53,238 nt of DNA from Gamarada debralockiae. Taxonomy: Eukaryota; Ascomycota; Leotiomycetes; Helotiales; Hyphodiscaceae. The DNA lies in contig NXFV01001218.1 of NCBI GenBank assembly GCA_002803225.1, positions 1-53,238 of the forward strand, given 5' to 3'. Within the stretch, counting starts at the first letter, position 1. Every line of letters begins with the position of its first letter. Below are positions 21,754 to 32,846 of the stretch, one piece after another. The notes beneath the pieces are model-generated. The model worked only from the letters and a program-made list of their open reading frames with translations. It ran no database searches and had not been told where the DNA came from. A program made the position numbers and the translations under genes.

Positions 21754-23395
21754 TCATATTTTCATCAAAATATGCCCAAACTTTGTCCCGCTCATATACG
21801 TATCACTAAAGTTCACGTACTGATTACCACTCCTGATCTGAGTACTCCATCTCTTCACCAGTGCGCCATTAATACCTCCCTGGCTAAACTTCGAAAGATC
21901 AAAATTGAGATACTGCGCAGAGCCCCAGTTGACCATAACAATGATCAACTTCTGCGCACTCGACTCATATGCAGCAACAGTGTAGTCACTGTCACCCTGC
22001 AAGATATACATCCCCTCCTTGATATGTCGTGTGAACTGAGCCAAGATGTAATACTTCTGACTGACGTCGTCAATAGTCACAGCTTGAACATCAGCATCGA
22101 TCAGGCCCCACCCACCTCCATCTAAAGCTTGCCAATAGACCCAAGCAGTAGGATGCAACCATATGAGATCTAGAATGAGGTTGCTGACCAGTCGCTGCCC
22201 CGTCGCATCGTCCTCGCCATATTCCGTGTTCCAAGCACTCAGTCCAGACTTCGATACGGTATTACAGAGCGCTTGCCTATCCCCATCTTGATATTGATAG
22301 CCATGCACGTTCACGCGTCCGATGCTGGAGTGAGCGGTGCTGTTGAAAGAGTTCCAAGTGGCAGTCGCTTGATCATATGTGTTCTCATCAGAGGCTGAAA
22401 CCAGAATACCTGAAAGGCCTCGACTGTTCAGCTCGTTTCGAAGATATATGGCCACTTCATTCTGAGCACCACGGTCGAAATGGCATCCTTCTTGAGTACC
22501 AGTGTTCCCAGTCCACGAGTCGTAAGGTTCATTGAAAGGCTCCACGGAGGTGAATGTGAGCCCCCAGGAATCCTTAGCCTCTAAGGCGATGGCGGCGAGA
22601 TAGACGGCGCGTGTGTTGTAGTTCTAGGCTTGCAGGTTGTTGTTTCCTCCGGCATTGTTTTCAGATGGATTGTGATTGGTTGTCATCCGCCACATTGGCG
22701 AATTGGAGAACAGTTCAAAGTACTTGACGCCTCTGCTCTGGGCCTTGGTCATCATAGCACGTTGGTTTGCGTCCACGGTCTAATCCCATGAACTTGCTAT
22801 CAAGTTATCAATATGACTTTTTACAAAGGTCTCAAGCCATGTATAAGAAACTCTTTAGTATGTTTCTGGGGGGTGTGCACGCTGATGCTCACTAATCCAG
22901 ATCTACCCAATTCCCATTTACTTTGGTACATTCATCAATTCGAAATGAAGAGGTGGACTTTAAACCAAAAATTTCCTTCATAAAATTGAACAGACGAAAA
23001 CAGATTCAGACATACAAGTAGGGTCAGTACTATCCCAATCCAGCCAGAACCCATCCATCTGCCGACTCGTGATCATATCAGGCGATACTACCATGGTCGA
23101 CCCGTCTGGGGCGGTATTCCAGCTGCAGGCACCAGCGCAGCGTACAATATTCAGACCTAGACCAGGAACCGACATGCCATTGAAGGTCGTCCATTCTGCG
23201 GTGAATATGTCTGCGAGATCGTTCTGATTTCCGAACCTGGCTACCCACCATGCTAAGGAGACGCCCCATCCTTCTCAGGTTCCGTATGTAGTAGCTGGAC
23301 TGATGGTTGCTGTTTTATCGGCCGTCGTGGGCGAGAGTACTAGGAAAAGAGACAGGAGGTGGAGCGCAATGGCTCGGACTAGATATTGATTGTTT
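21754..23395 (-). pseudogene. GH30 endo-beta-1,6-galactanase-like pseudogene
   Basis: Would hydrolyse cell-wall polysaccharide if intact. The start codon is not clear, but a signal-peptide-like stretch (VRAIALHLLSLFLVLS) is followed by TATISPATTYGT and the GH30 fold. Catalytic motifs survive: VEPFNEP (acid/base Glu) and AWNTEYGEDDATG (nucleophile Glu). An intron at 23015-22797 fits the phase. Three in-frame stops each replace a conserved Trp: TGA at 23275-23277 (GT-stop-EGWG), TAG at 22780-22782 (WD-stop-TVDANQR) and TAG at 22624-22626 (NLQA-stop-NY). The last 263 codons, from Met 22545, are open to 21754. All three stops are G-to-A changes of TGG, as C-to-T mutation of the other strand would give. 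Confidence 0.88.
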
Positions 23396-23894
23396 GAACA
23401 AGGAGATACTCGAGAGAGGCCTTGAGTTGCAATCAGGATGTTGATGTTCACAATGCGACAGCCAAGGATGCACGCCGAGAAGGTAGGAGGGACGGAGAGT
23501 GTTTATATCGCACTCCTTCCAATTCCAGCAAGCATAAGGCTGATGTGCATGCTGCTGCCGCTGTCAGATGGTCGGATGGGACAATCGAGAGGAACTACCT
23601 AGCCTCCTGACATGGTTTACCTTCCCTCAAGAGTTAACTAATTATTTTGCATTGGGATGTTCTCCTTCCTCTTTCAGCGTACGCCGTAGTAGGCTTAGCA
23701 CAAGCCCAGCCGGACATTACCATGGATTGTCCAACCCAATCTCAACACCATAATGATAAAGATAATGAATCCCACGTTCTCGGGCGGAAGGCAGGGACTG
23801 CCGCCTCACCTTCCGCCATCTAACTTCGAGGGTGCTGAAAGCTTTCCATATGAGATATTTTAATAACTAAAGAAATTTTTGTATTTTGTAGGGT

Positions 23895-23951
23895 CGGGCT
23901 ATTTGTACTCAGCTTCGGGCTATTTGTACTCAGCTTCGGGCTATTTGTACT
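23895..23951. repeat. 21-bp tandem repeat, 2.7 copies
   Basis: Unit cgggctatttgtactcagct plus t, at 23895-23915, 23916-23936 and a partial copy 23937-23951. Copies are identical. Confidence 0.95.
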
Positions 23952-23988
23952 GAACAGTCTCCACTTTCGGGAGTAACCTAATAACCTC

Positions 23989-24018
23989 GCGCGCTCGTAC
24001 AAATTAGTGTGAGCGCGC
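23989..24018. repeat. 8-bp perfect inverted repeat (GCGCGCTC / GAGCGCGC)
   Basis: Arms at 23989-23996 and 24011-24018 separated by 14 nt of AT-rich loop. Not followed by a T-run and not linked to any gene, so role unknown. Confidence 0.7.
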
Positions 24019-24691
24019 AAGGCGCTTATATGTCACTACAGTACTGTATATAGGACGAAAAATTGAAGCTATTCACAAATCGAAAAAATGAGACTACCTA
24101 CACCTCCAAATCCTCTATATCCCACTCTGCATCTTATGTATGAACATCAGTGACCTTATGCATTGCAACGGCAGCTACGGTAGCTGCGTCGTCCACACAA
24201 TCTTCTTGGTCAACATGTAGAGCAGCATCGATGCGCCTCGCGTTCTCATACGTATTAGAATTAGTTGGTGGCGCGAGGTTGATGGGTGTACCGATTTTGG
24301 ATCTGTAGCAACATGGTACTCGGAATTGCGGGATCAAACATGACCTTTGGCGAGCCTCGCTATGTTTAGGGTCTCGCTTACAGGGCTTAGGGGCACGAAT
24401 CGCGGTATATTAGGTGCAAAAAGCGTCTCTCGTCCTCTGTATATCAACAAATAGCTTGCACAGACACGTAACTGTACAATTACACACCATCAAAACCTTT
24501 TGGATTATCGCCGGAGCATTAAAAGCCATGCCTTATAATTCATTGATTGGAGATTATCTTCCACTAAATGCGTTGCTAGTTTGTGCAGTTGTAGCCCGGC
24601 ATGGTACATTGACCGCAGCCCTATTCCTACCTACAGGCTCCTCCCCAAACCATGTCCACTTCATTCATTCGAGCACTTCAGCCACCAACAC

Positions 24692-26613
24692 TCAAAAGAC
24701 TCTGCTTCTTCCTATCTTTCCACTCAAGCGCTTCGTGGCCATCAGAAGTGCTGCATCATCCTGCTTACTCAGGCCCCTCTTCACAATTGGAGTTAGTACC
24801 TCCTCAAGCGTCGCATTCGAAAAAAGATTCACATCCGGCTCACAAATTGTACCCGGCTTAGGTAGGGAACCGTTGACAAAATAAGTTCGAATAACCTTAG
24901 CAGTGCAGAGTGACGGCTGCGCAAGGGAACTGTGCTATATCACGAGCAGTATTAGCTTATTAATCCCGAGTACCGGAAGCAAAGGTGGACCTACCCCATA
25001 GCCGTCATGTTGCAAAACTACGCTTCCTGGAAAGCCAGCACTGGCGTTCTGTGCTGAGACAAGAGGCGTCAAAGGATCATACGTGTTTCCAACAAAGAGT
25101 AAGGGGTTCTTGGTCCTGATGTTAGAGAACCCACCCTCGTACCGCTCTTTCGCGTTGATGAGCCATGGTGCACATGTGAGCGTGACCACAGCTTCGATGT
25201 CTCCAAGTATGAAGCTCTCATTATAGAGCGCATCGACAATAGGAAGAATTTCCTTCAATTGTTTGGCTCTGAGTGTATTGTCTCCGCAACGGATGCCAGC
25301 ATTGATTTCCAAGAAGTTGAGGGGGCTGGAGCTGGCCGTCAGGTTCTGAAAAGCTATGAATCCTGTAGCGTTACCATGAAGAAGGCCGTCATATGCGAGG
25401 GCAAGATCTGACCAGACTGATGGATCGTAGAGGCTTGCTGTTATTGCGCCTTTTAACGCCCCATAATCAAGAATGTTGGTCATCTCGGCGGGAGGCATAG
25501 CGATAGGGTTGTATTTGAAAGTGTGCAGAAGGTCGATAACTTCTTGCTCAAGTTCCGACGCGGTGACGTTTGGACGGGCTAGAGCGCAGCTTCCTGGTGG
25601 AGCAGCCAGACAACCACTGAAGAAACCAGCGAAGCTGGCATCGCTCGTGGCAAGTTCTTGGATATCACTTTGGAAGAACCAATTAGCAAACCTCTGGACG
25701 AATAGGAAGGCGGGGATTTTACCGGCCTTCGTAATATTGGGTGGGGTTCAGGACGCCGTCAAGTACTACTTTATCCATACGATCGGGAAACATTGCTGCG
25801 ACTGTAGTTCCCAACAATGTGCCGTAAGAAAAGCCTAGACACCTGTTAATTAGGGCATTATGTGATTTTGATTATGAACTGTGGTCCTAGAGGGCATAAC
25901 TGACCCCAATATCGTAACAAACCATCTTCCTGAAGTGCGTCCACGATCTGCATCATGTCACGGGCCACAAAGGCGGTGCTTATGAGTTCGCCTACTTCAC
26001 GTGCATTGTCGAAGCAATTCTGTGCCAGAGTTTGCTTGATAGCCCACATCGTCCCGAGTGAAGTGTCGGATGTATTCGTAGTCAATGGCGTTTTAAGCAA
26101 AGACATAATCCGATCGACATCGTTGTCATAGCATGAAATTGGAAGTGTATTACCAGTCCCACTGTTAAGTATTAGCGGATGTCATTCATAGGATCATAGA
26201 TCATGCTTTCCGTGTATCAAAGCCAATTATGTCGTGATGACCACCAGTCATACTGCAATCGTTAGTTGGAAAGTTGGCTATGGGACGGAGCAAGCTCACG
26301 TGAGTAGAGGATCGGCAACTTCGATGACAAAATCTGTCCCGATTCCTCCAGGGCCACCGGGATTGAAGAGGATACTGCCTAGGTAAGGTTGCTTTGCAGC
26401 ACTAACCTTGACAAGAGAAAGGTTAAGTGTCTTGCTCGACGTGGAATCGGTATAGTCGAGAGGCACGCTCAATTTACCGCAGGAGTAAGGATGTGTGGCA
26501 TCCTGACTGCACGGATACCAAGTGATTGTATTGTTATGCGATGCTGGTAGAGCATCAACGAAAGAGGTTGCGTAGCTGGCTGAGACTAGAAGAGCAGATA
26601 GCTGTGCAATCAT
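24692..26613 (-). CDS. Secreted TAP-like serine peptidase (alpha/beta hydrolase, S33 type), 546 aa
   Basis: Probably a secreted aminopeptidase-like alpha/beta hydrolase with a TAP C-terminal domain. Exons: 26613-26300, 26252-26211, 26161-25905, 25834-25723, 25667-24995 and 24934-24692; phases agree, 1641 nt in total. A signal peptide (MIAQLSALLVSASYATSFVDA) precedes WYPCSQD and the oxyanion loop NPGGPGGIG. Catalytic Ser is in GFSYG, Asp in GNTYDPLTP and His in HDGYGH, whose codon lies at the intron-5 junction. The C-terminus has LCTAKVIRTYFVNGSLP and CEPDVNLF. Oddity: intron 2 (26210-26162) has branch GCTAAT and acceptor ACAG, but its first bases read GA where GT is needed. A single change would restore GTAAGC. 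Intron 4 ends in AAG. Confidence 0.88.
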
Positions 26614-27550
26614 GTTGAGTAGGTTGAAAAGATTTGATTACCAGTGAGGAGAAATGAATAGGTACAAATGAGAAGACCGTTTGACTGCTTGAGTTCATGG
26701 AGAAAGTTGAGAATCAAAGGAACTTCTTATATGGATTGGAACAATGCTGGTGCCGAGAAAAAGACACATAGTTGGTCCGTATTATCACTCATAGATAGCC
26801 ACTAGAGCAAAGAATATCCGCGTATTTGCACCGCCATACAGATGAGTGGAATCGGCACCTGAGCCATCGACACCAAGCTTTGATGCCTGCTAGTAATTTG
26901 AGTTGAAGAAATCAAATCTTGTTGCCTAGCGTTTCAACCGAAAGTGGAATGCGGAACACATTCTGGCTAGAAGAAAGGGAGGCTTACATGGCGTGAAAGT
27001 AGAGAAAACGAATATTCCCAACGATCTTTTACGACGTCGAGGATTTGGGGTTGTTCTTAAGCATTGAGTCATTGAAAAATCGTCGAATTGTAGAAGTCAA
27101 GCTTCATCCTGCGGTTTCCAGACACATGCTATCGTCGGGAAGCCGCATATGTCCAACGCCTCTTGTATGTCGTGTGAGTATGACGAGTGAGCTGAATCCC
27201 GATGAGAAAATAAACTTAATCCAAACCCTGCAAGTTACGCGTATCTGCACTCACCCCTGGAGATCTGCTCTTGGCTTTTATTGACTTAGCTCACCCGCAC
27301 TGCGGTCCTGATTAGGTTTAGGTCTTAGAGTGGGGCATAACCTCTCGTGGGGCACAGCCTACCTCATCGTTCTTGAGTTCACGATCAACCTCTGGTCCCC
27401 TTGCAATATCTCGCAAAAGCCAAAACACAAATACAAGACTGGAGCCAACTTAGTACAGTGTACTATACTGTGTGAACACTAGGTTTTTTCCCCTTGCGAA
27501 GTGGTCGTTTGTGCCACTACTAGAAGATTATTCGGGGGAAAAGAACGACC
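26614..27550. other. Divergent intergenic region
   Basis: Lies between the start codons of the peptidase (minus) and the zinc-cluster regulator (plus), so it should contain both promoters. No named site recognised. The frame at 27045-27284 lacks any domain. Confidence 0.5.
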
Positions 27551-28864
27551 ATGAAGAAAAGAATATTACATAACAAATCCCGTAACGGATGTCAAAACTG
27601 CAAGAAACGTCATGTGAAAGTATGCTCTCCCCAAACCTGTGGCCGATGGATTGATCTGATCGAATCCCGCGATCTGATCCCCCCCTCTTACGCGTATTAA
27701 TACTCGGGAACGTTCAAGCGGCTGATTCATCGTCAACAGTGTGATGAGCAGGGCCCACCATGCGCGAGCTGTATCGCTCGAGAGATTCCGACCACATGCA
27801 CTTACAAGGCTAGCCCTACAGCCCAAGTCCAGGATTCGAGCTTGACGTCGGTATCGACGTTCAATAGTGAACCCCACAAGTTGTCGTTTGTCGACGACAT
27901 GCTCCAAAGTCGCAGAATTCTGGAGTTGGAGCTCATGCACCGCTGGTCGACTGAGACATACAAGAGTCTTTGTAGCGTACCTGAAGATCACCACTACCTG
28001 CAGATCGAGGTCCCCCGTGGGGCTCTCAGACATGATTTCCTCTTGAATGGAGTCTTTGCCATTTCTGCACTAGAGATAGCTGTGTGTGGCGACCCCGCCG
28101 ATTCCTCAAAGTACAGTTGTACCGCAATGGAGTACTATGACAAGGCGAGTGAGTCCTTCAGGGCAGCACTCTGTACAATCACCCCGGATAATCAGCACTA
28201 TCTGTATATCTTCGCAATTGCCGCTACGATCATCAATCTAGCCATGCCGCAACATGTCCCCGGTGAGGATGATAACGAGCATGCAGGCATACTCAACCGG
28301 ATGGTGATACTCTTCGAGTTACTTATTGGTGCATCTAACATTGCACTGCTGAGCATGGATTGGATGATGAAAAGCCCTTTCTCGCCTAGCCTTCTGTCTG
28401 CTCTGTCGTTGATGGAAAAGGCACCATCAGAGCCTATCAGTAATGCCACCAAGCAAGCCTTCGAAAACCTCACAACCATCATTGACCATATGGACAAGGA
28501 TGTAGATTCGTCCTCCCAGAAATCGTGCAAAAATGCTGCCTCAATGCTCCATTATTGCTTCATGGAAGAGAGCAAGGGATATATGCGGGGCTTTTGCATT
28601 GGTTTTCCCATACTCGCTGGTCAGGATTTTACTGCTGCACTGAGAAATTCGGAACCAATGACGCTCTACATACTGATGTTTTGGGGTGTGCTTTTGGATA
28701 AGCTTGGCAAAGAAGCATGGTGGTCAGCCAACATTGGTTTGAACCTTGTATCGGAAATTTCTGGTATCTTACTGCAACTCCAATCGCAGCTTGCAACCAT
28801 GCCAGAGTGGAAGGTTGGTATCTCGTGGGCCAGGAATCAGGTTGGCTTAGAAGCGCTAGATTAG
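27551..28864 (+). CDS. Zn2Cys6 transcription factor, 397 aa
   Basis: Fungal zinc-cluster regulator. Exon 1 is 27551-27619 and exon 2 is 27740-28864; the 120-nt intron contains a C-run and ends AACAG. Splicing completes the binuclear cluster GCQNCKKRHVK joined to CDEQGPPCASC and TTC (spacing C-x2-C-x6-C-x6-C-x2-C-x8-C). A regulatory domain of the PF11951/Upc2-like kind follows: ILELELMHRWSTETYKSL, LRHDFLLNGVFAISALEIAV and YYDKASESFRAAL. Start is the first ATG upstream of the cluster. It is divergent from the secreted peptidase gene, so regulation of that neighbour is possible but only inferred. Confidence 0.9.
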
Positions 28865-29569
28865 ATATTTGGTGGACATTATTTACTACCGCACATATAC
28901 ATACACAAAGCGATTGCACTGTACAGTTGTACGCCTCAGTCTTTAATGATAATAACCATTGATTGATTGATTATTCTTACACTGATTGTGCCATAGGGCC
29001 ACGCAGGCAACTGCTATTTACACCTAAGGGAATCTCTTCGGACAAAATCCCTTAGACTCAATCCATCATTCTCTTTCTATAAGTCAGCACGCCGCCAGCG
29101 TTCCAAAGCGCAAGTTTTTCCTCGTTATCGCGTCACGGTGGTCATATCACAGCAAGAGCAGCCAACAACATGTCTCCTCCAACGAAGAGGAAAGAAAGAC
29201 AGTATTGCGACGAGTACTGCGAAACTGATCATGTCAAAACTGTTGTTATGAGAACCCTAATACTGAGGTGCATATAGCGCTAGTCCAAAATAGGCTTCGT
29301 AAGCTTCAATTCAAAATCTCTACCTTTCTTCCAGAGTTCAACCCTTCGCATATATCTACAACTTGACTTCAGGACCTCGGCCTTCTCCAGCTCCTCGGAC
29401 TTCCCCAGCTCTTCGGTCTTCCCCAGATATTACCGTACTGTCTAGACCTATCAACAAAAACCACCAAGATCTTCGGGCAAGCAACAAAAACATCTGACCA
29501 TCTTGTAATAATACTAAAGTATGTTTTCGTTCCATCAGTTCAAGCCTAGAAGGCGGCCACTAACATATA

Positions 29570-30218
29570 TCGATGTAGAATCATTTCATGCAGTGACGTG
29601 GTAACTGTATTTGCCGGAAAGGAAAAACAAACATTTGCTGTCTATAAAGACCTCATTGCACCTCTTCTACGATCCTCTTCTTCACCTAGAGGAGGATGAC
29701 AAGCTCGAGTTCCTCTGATCGACCCCTTTGCTTTTACCACCTTCCATGCTTGGATTTATAGCGGCAACGTTAAGATACTCGACAACAGTCCCATAATGTG
29801 TAAGCTGGAGAAGATGCTGAATGATTGGAAGAAGATGTGACGGCTTGGGAACTACTTGCAATCTCCATCCTTCAAGAATTTCGCCTCGATTTTCAGATGC
29901 AGTGCCGAAACGATCCTGGCAATCTCGTCCCGACTATACAACCGTGGAGTAGGCATACAAAGCTAGCAAAAGCGGTTCCGGGATCCGAAACTACATGGCA
30001 GACTTGTTGAACTGCGACAGTACATTCAACCCTTCAGACGAGGAACAAAAGAAAGGCGCGTGTATCGGAGCTTGTGGGACTCTCTTCTTCAGAAGTATCC
30101 TGATATTGCTAGTGATATGGCGAAGGTATCATATTTAGAGAAGACCACTCCCCGGAAGGACTGGCTATGGATTAAACCCATTGGTGAGATCGTTGAGAGT
30201 GGGGTGGAGGGGATATGA
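29570..30218 (+). pseudogene. BTB/POZ-domain relic
   Basis: Pieces of one protein in different frames: SDVVTVFAGKEKQTFAVYKD (BTB opening), IDPFAFTTFHAWIYSGNVK (BTB helix-strand), then ELLAISILQEFRLDFQMQ. The last piece is ELRQYIQPFRRGTKERRVYR to WLWIKPIGEIVESG, ending TGA at 30216-30218. Stops and frame changes separate the pieces. A short frame from 29170 might be an old first exon. The sequences either side (28865-29569 and 30219-30644) show no other gene. Confidence 0.55.
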
Positions 30219-30644
30219 CGCAAGGCTTGACGGCGAAGATTTAAATGTTATTTTGAAATCCAAATAGAGTTATTGGTGAAACAAAAGTAGACGGGTGATT
30301 TTGGGTTGTAGAGGAGGACAGAGGGTATGTGGGGTATGATGGTGGGGTTGGATCTCCTGGTGACAAGATGGGACAGAACACGAAGGAAGAATTGGACCTG
30401 GATGGTGACGATCGAGCGTAGGAAAACAAAATGAACGCGGTTGAGAGCGAGGGCCAGCTGAAGATAGGAGAGCGGAGTTGAAATGTAGAGGTATTATCAA
30501 CCAACTCCTTGTCCCTTTTGTGGTTCGCATTCGGTGAGTAAGCTTGTCGCTTTTGCTCAGACGCTAATCACCCACCTGAGCAGCCTGAGCATCTCATCAT
30601 GTGATTTTACCTTCCTGCTTCTTAGCTAATCATATGGTCTGACC

Positions 30645-32111
30645 CACCAGTGCTAGTCAGAATTGACTACGCACGGGCCAGCCGCACCACAATTTAAGGG
30701 GGGTCTACAATTGAAATATGCTCTATTTACATAACGCCATTACCACAATGCAGTCTTAATAGGCTTTCCACCGTTTCTAACAAGCCGTGCGCATCTGCCA
30801 GGCATTTGGGTGATGCGTTTTCGGACCTCAGTCATAGTGATTTTGTCCCATTCCTCTTGCAAAGCCTGCTTGACTTCCTCCTCTGAGTAAAAGATCCTAC
30901 GACGCAATCGTTGCTTTATTATGTTCCAAATAGCCTCTATTGGGTTTAAATCAAGGCTCTGGGCAAGGTGCTTGAGGTTCATGATCCAATTAGTATCTTT
31001 AAGCTTCCGGGCAAGGCCATCTTTTCTCATGCCATAAGAGGGGTCCCCATCCTCCTGAAATAGCCACGGTCCAGCATCATGTAGACGTGCTTTGTGGATA
31101 GCTTCGATATAAATAGGCAAGAGACGCTCTGTATAATACTTTTGCGTCATAGAATTGCCCTTGACCTTAACATCGGCGTCATGGGGCTTTAAAGCCTCCC
31201 ATTCTTGTAGTCTCTCTCGATACTCTTGCTCGGATTCAGTTGTAGGACGACGGCGTGGCTTCGGAGGCATCGGTGGGTGCAAGGTATAGTCCTCTTCATC
31301 GTTATAAAACTCTAGTTTCTCTACTTTATCAAACCAAGTGACCCACGCAGCGACATGGAACTTAACCCCCGTCTTTGCAGGCCTTCCTTGAATATTCTCG
31401 TCATCGTAGCGCTGTCCACGCTCTCGAAGGACTCCTTTGGCGGCGAGGGAGCTAGGGTCAATGTGTGCTTCGTCCGAAAAGAAGATATAACTCCAAAAAT
31501 CCTCTACAGACTTGTCCTTATGCTCTTCCCCATAAAAAACCCTCTCCTCACGATTTTTGGTAAAGACTTCTTTCTTAACAAAGGCGCATTTGTAGATCTG
31601 GCCTCCCTTAGTGTGCTCCTTGAGTTTCCAGGTCAATTAACGCCTCTTAACAGGTATCTTGTGGTATTCTAGCTGCGCGTCGAGAGGGTGATTTCGGACA
31701 AGGTTTCGGGACGGTGAGACGAGCATCTTGCAGATCGATTTTGTGACTTTTGAACGTCGACCGAGCTTCGTAGACCTTTGCCGAGTCTTTCTATAAGCAA
31801 TAGAGCCTAGGTTCTCTCTTTGCTTCTTCCATAATCTGCCTGTGCCTTCACTGACTCCAATTTCCCTTGTAATTGCTCGCATAGACTTAGTCTTGTTAGG
31901 ACTGTCCAACGCGTCATAAAAACGCTTCTTTTTGAGAGTATCGAATTCGTGAGGTTCTGAAGGGCCCGGGGAAGGGGTAATGCGAACATTGCGACGCGTT
32001 GTGGGTGCCATGATAAGCTACTGAAGTTGTAGTGTTGATTCTAAGTGGAACTACGATTTCGCGTTTTGGTGTTTTGGGCCCGTGCGTAGTCAATTCTGAC
32101 TAGCACTGGTG
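30645..32111 (-). mobile_element. Tc1/mariner-like DNA transposon, nearly intact
   Basis: 1467-bp element with perfect 35-bp terminal inverted repeats at 30645-30679 and 32077-32111, beginning CACCAGTGCTAGTCAG. One transposase frame fills the inside. No TA target duplication is evident; a 3-bp ACC (30642-30644 and 32112-32114) flanks both ends and may be chance. Perfect TIRs suggest recent insertion. Confidence 0.9.
30740..32011 (-). pseudogene. DDE transposase with one in-frame stop
   Basis: Catalyses cut-and-paste transposition in this superfamily. From ATG 32011 the frame runs through a basic, helix-turn-helix-like N-terminus (KSMRAITREIGVSEGTGRLW) to TAA at 31637-31639. It then continues in the same frame to 30740. 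The second part carries FSDEAHIDPSS (first Asp), WLFQEDGDPSYGMR (second Asp) and SLDLNPIEAIWNIIKQRLR (third acidic position). The only defect is the TAA, which fits CAA to TAA. Total about 423 codons. Confidence 0.9.
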
Positions 32112-32475
32112 ACCTAACCTTCTCTTATCAAATTCGTCAAGTTTTAATAACGACTGTTGGAGAGCTTAAACAAGCTCCTAAAGTGAACACCTTCTGAATA
32201 TACTTCAGGATATCTCAGTGTGCCCGCACCAAGTGTACCTATTCTCAAACGTGAGACACATCGTTAATGTTTCTTCTCAATACTTTAAAACCCGATGATC
32301 AGATGAAATAGTTTTGTGAAAGCGAGTAGTTGTGGAATGGGAGTCAAAGACGAGAAGAAAACATTTTTTTCCTCTGAGTGAAGTAGTAAATTATAAATAA
32401 TCACCATAAATTATTCAAGGACAAAGTGCAGTACATACCCTTGTTCAAAGCCTCAGAATGCTTCGTCCAATTGTG
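32112..32475. other. Intergenic between two transposable elements
   Basis: No gene or repeat recognised between the Tc1-like element and the hAT MITE. Confidence 0.5.
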
Positions 32476-32846
32476 GTCCTTTGCAGTGCGGTTTTTAATC
32501 GAACCAATCAGCAATCGATTACGATCGATCACAATCGATTGCAATCGATAATCAGAAGCCAATTGCCCCCTAAACTAGGAATTTAAAGCATAACTGCCTA
32601 AAGACAGCACTTAATAAGAAAACTTTATAAGGTGCACTTATATATTTTAAGGCGCGCAATCTAATAGTACAAATAAGAAAGTTTATAGAATGTGTAGTTA
32701 ATTTACTAGATTAATTAGGAGGTAGTAATCGATTTAATCGTGAGGGCTGAAACCCCTAGTAATCGATTGCCAATCGATTGCCTTAATCCTAATCGCAATC
32801 GATCGCTTATCGATAATCGCCGATTAAAAACCGCACTGGTCCTTTG
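32476..32846. mobile_element. hAT-type MITE with 8-bp target duplication
   Basis: The element is 32484-32838 (355 bp) with perfect 18-bp TIRs CAGTGCGGTTTTTAATCG at both ends. It is flanked by exact 8-bp direct repeats GTCCTTTG (32476-32483 and 32839-32846), the hAT hallmark. Subterminal regions are packed with AATCGATT-like words (about 32510-32560 and 32725-32820), as seen where hAT transposases bind. The AT-rich core has no coding frame. Confidence 0.93.

Larger units (their letters stand above)
23396..24691. other. Intergenic region with small repeats
   Basis: Apart from the tandem repeat and hairpin listed separately, nothing coding is supported. Frames overlapping 24414-24884 on the plus strand are antisense to the last exon of the peptidase gene. 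Confidence 0.5.

Noticed and set aside
24414..24884. 156-codon plus-strand frame
   Set aside because: It is antisense to the well-supported last exon of the TAP-like peptidase.
31637..32011. Separate 124-aa protein upstream of a 298-aa transposase
   Set aside because: Both parts lie in the same frame separated by one TAA and inside one pair of TIRs, so they are one interrupted transposase.
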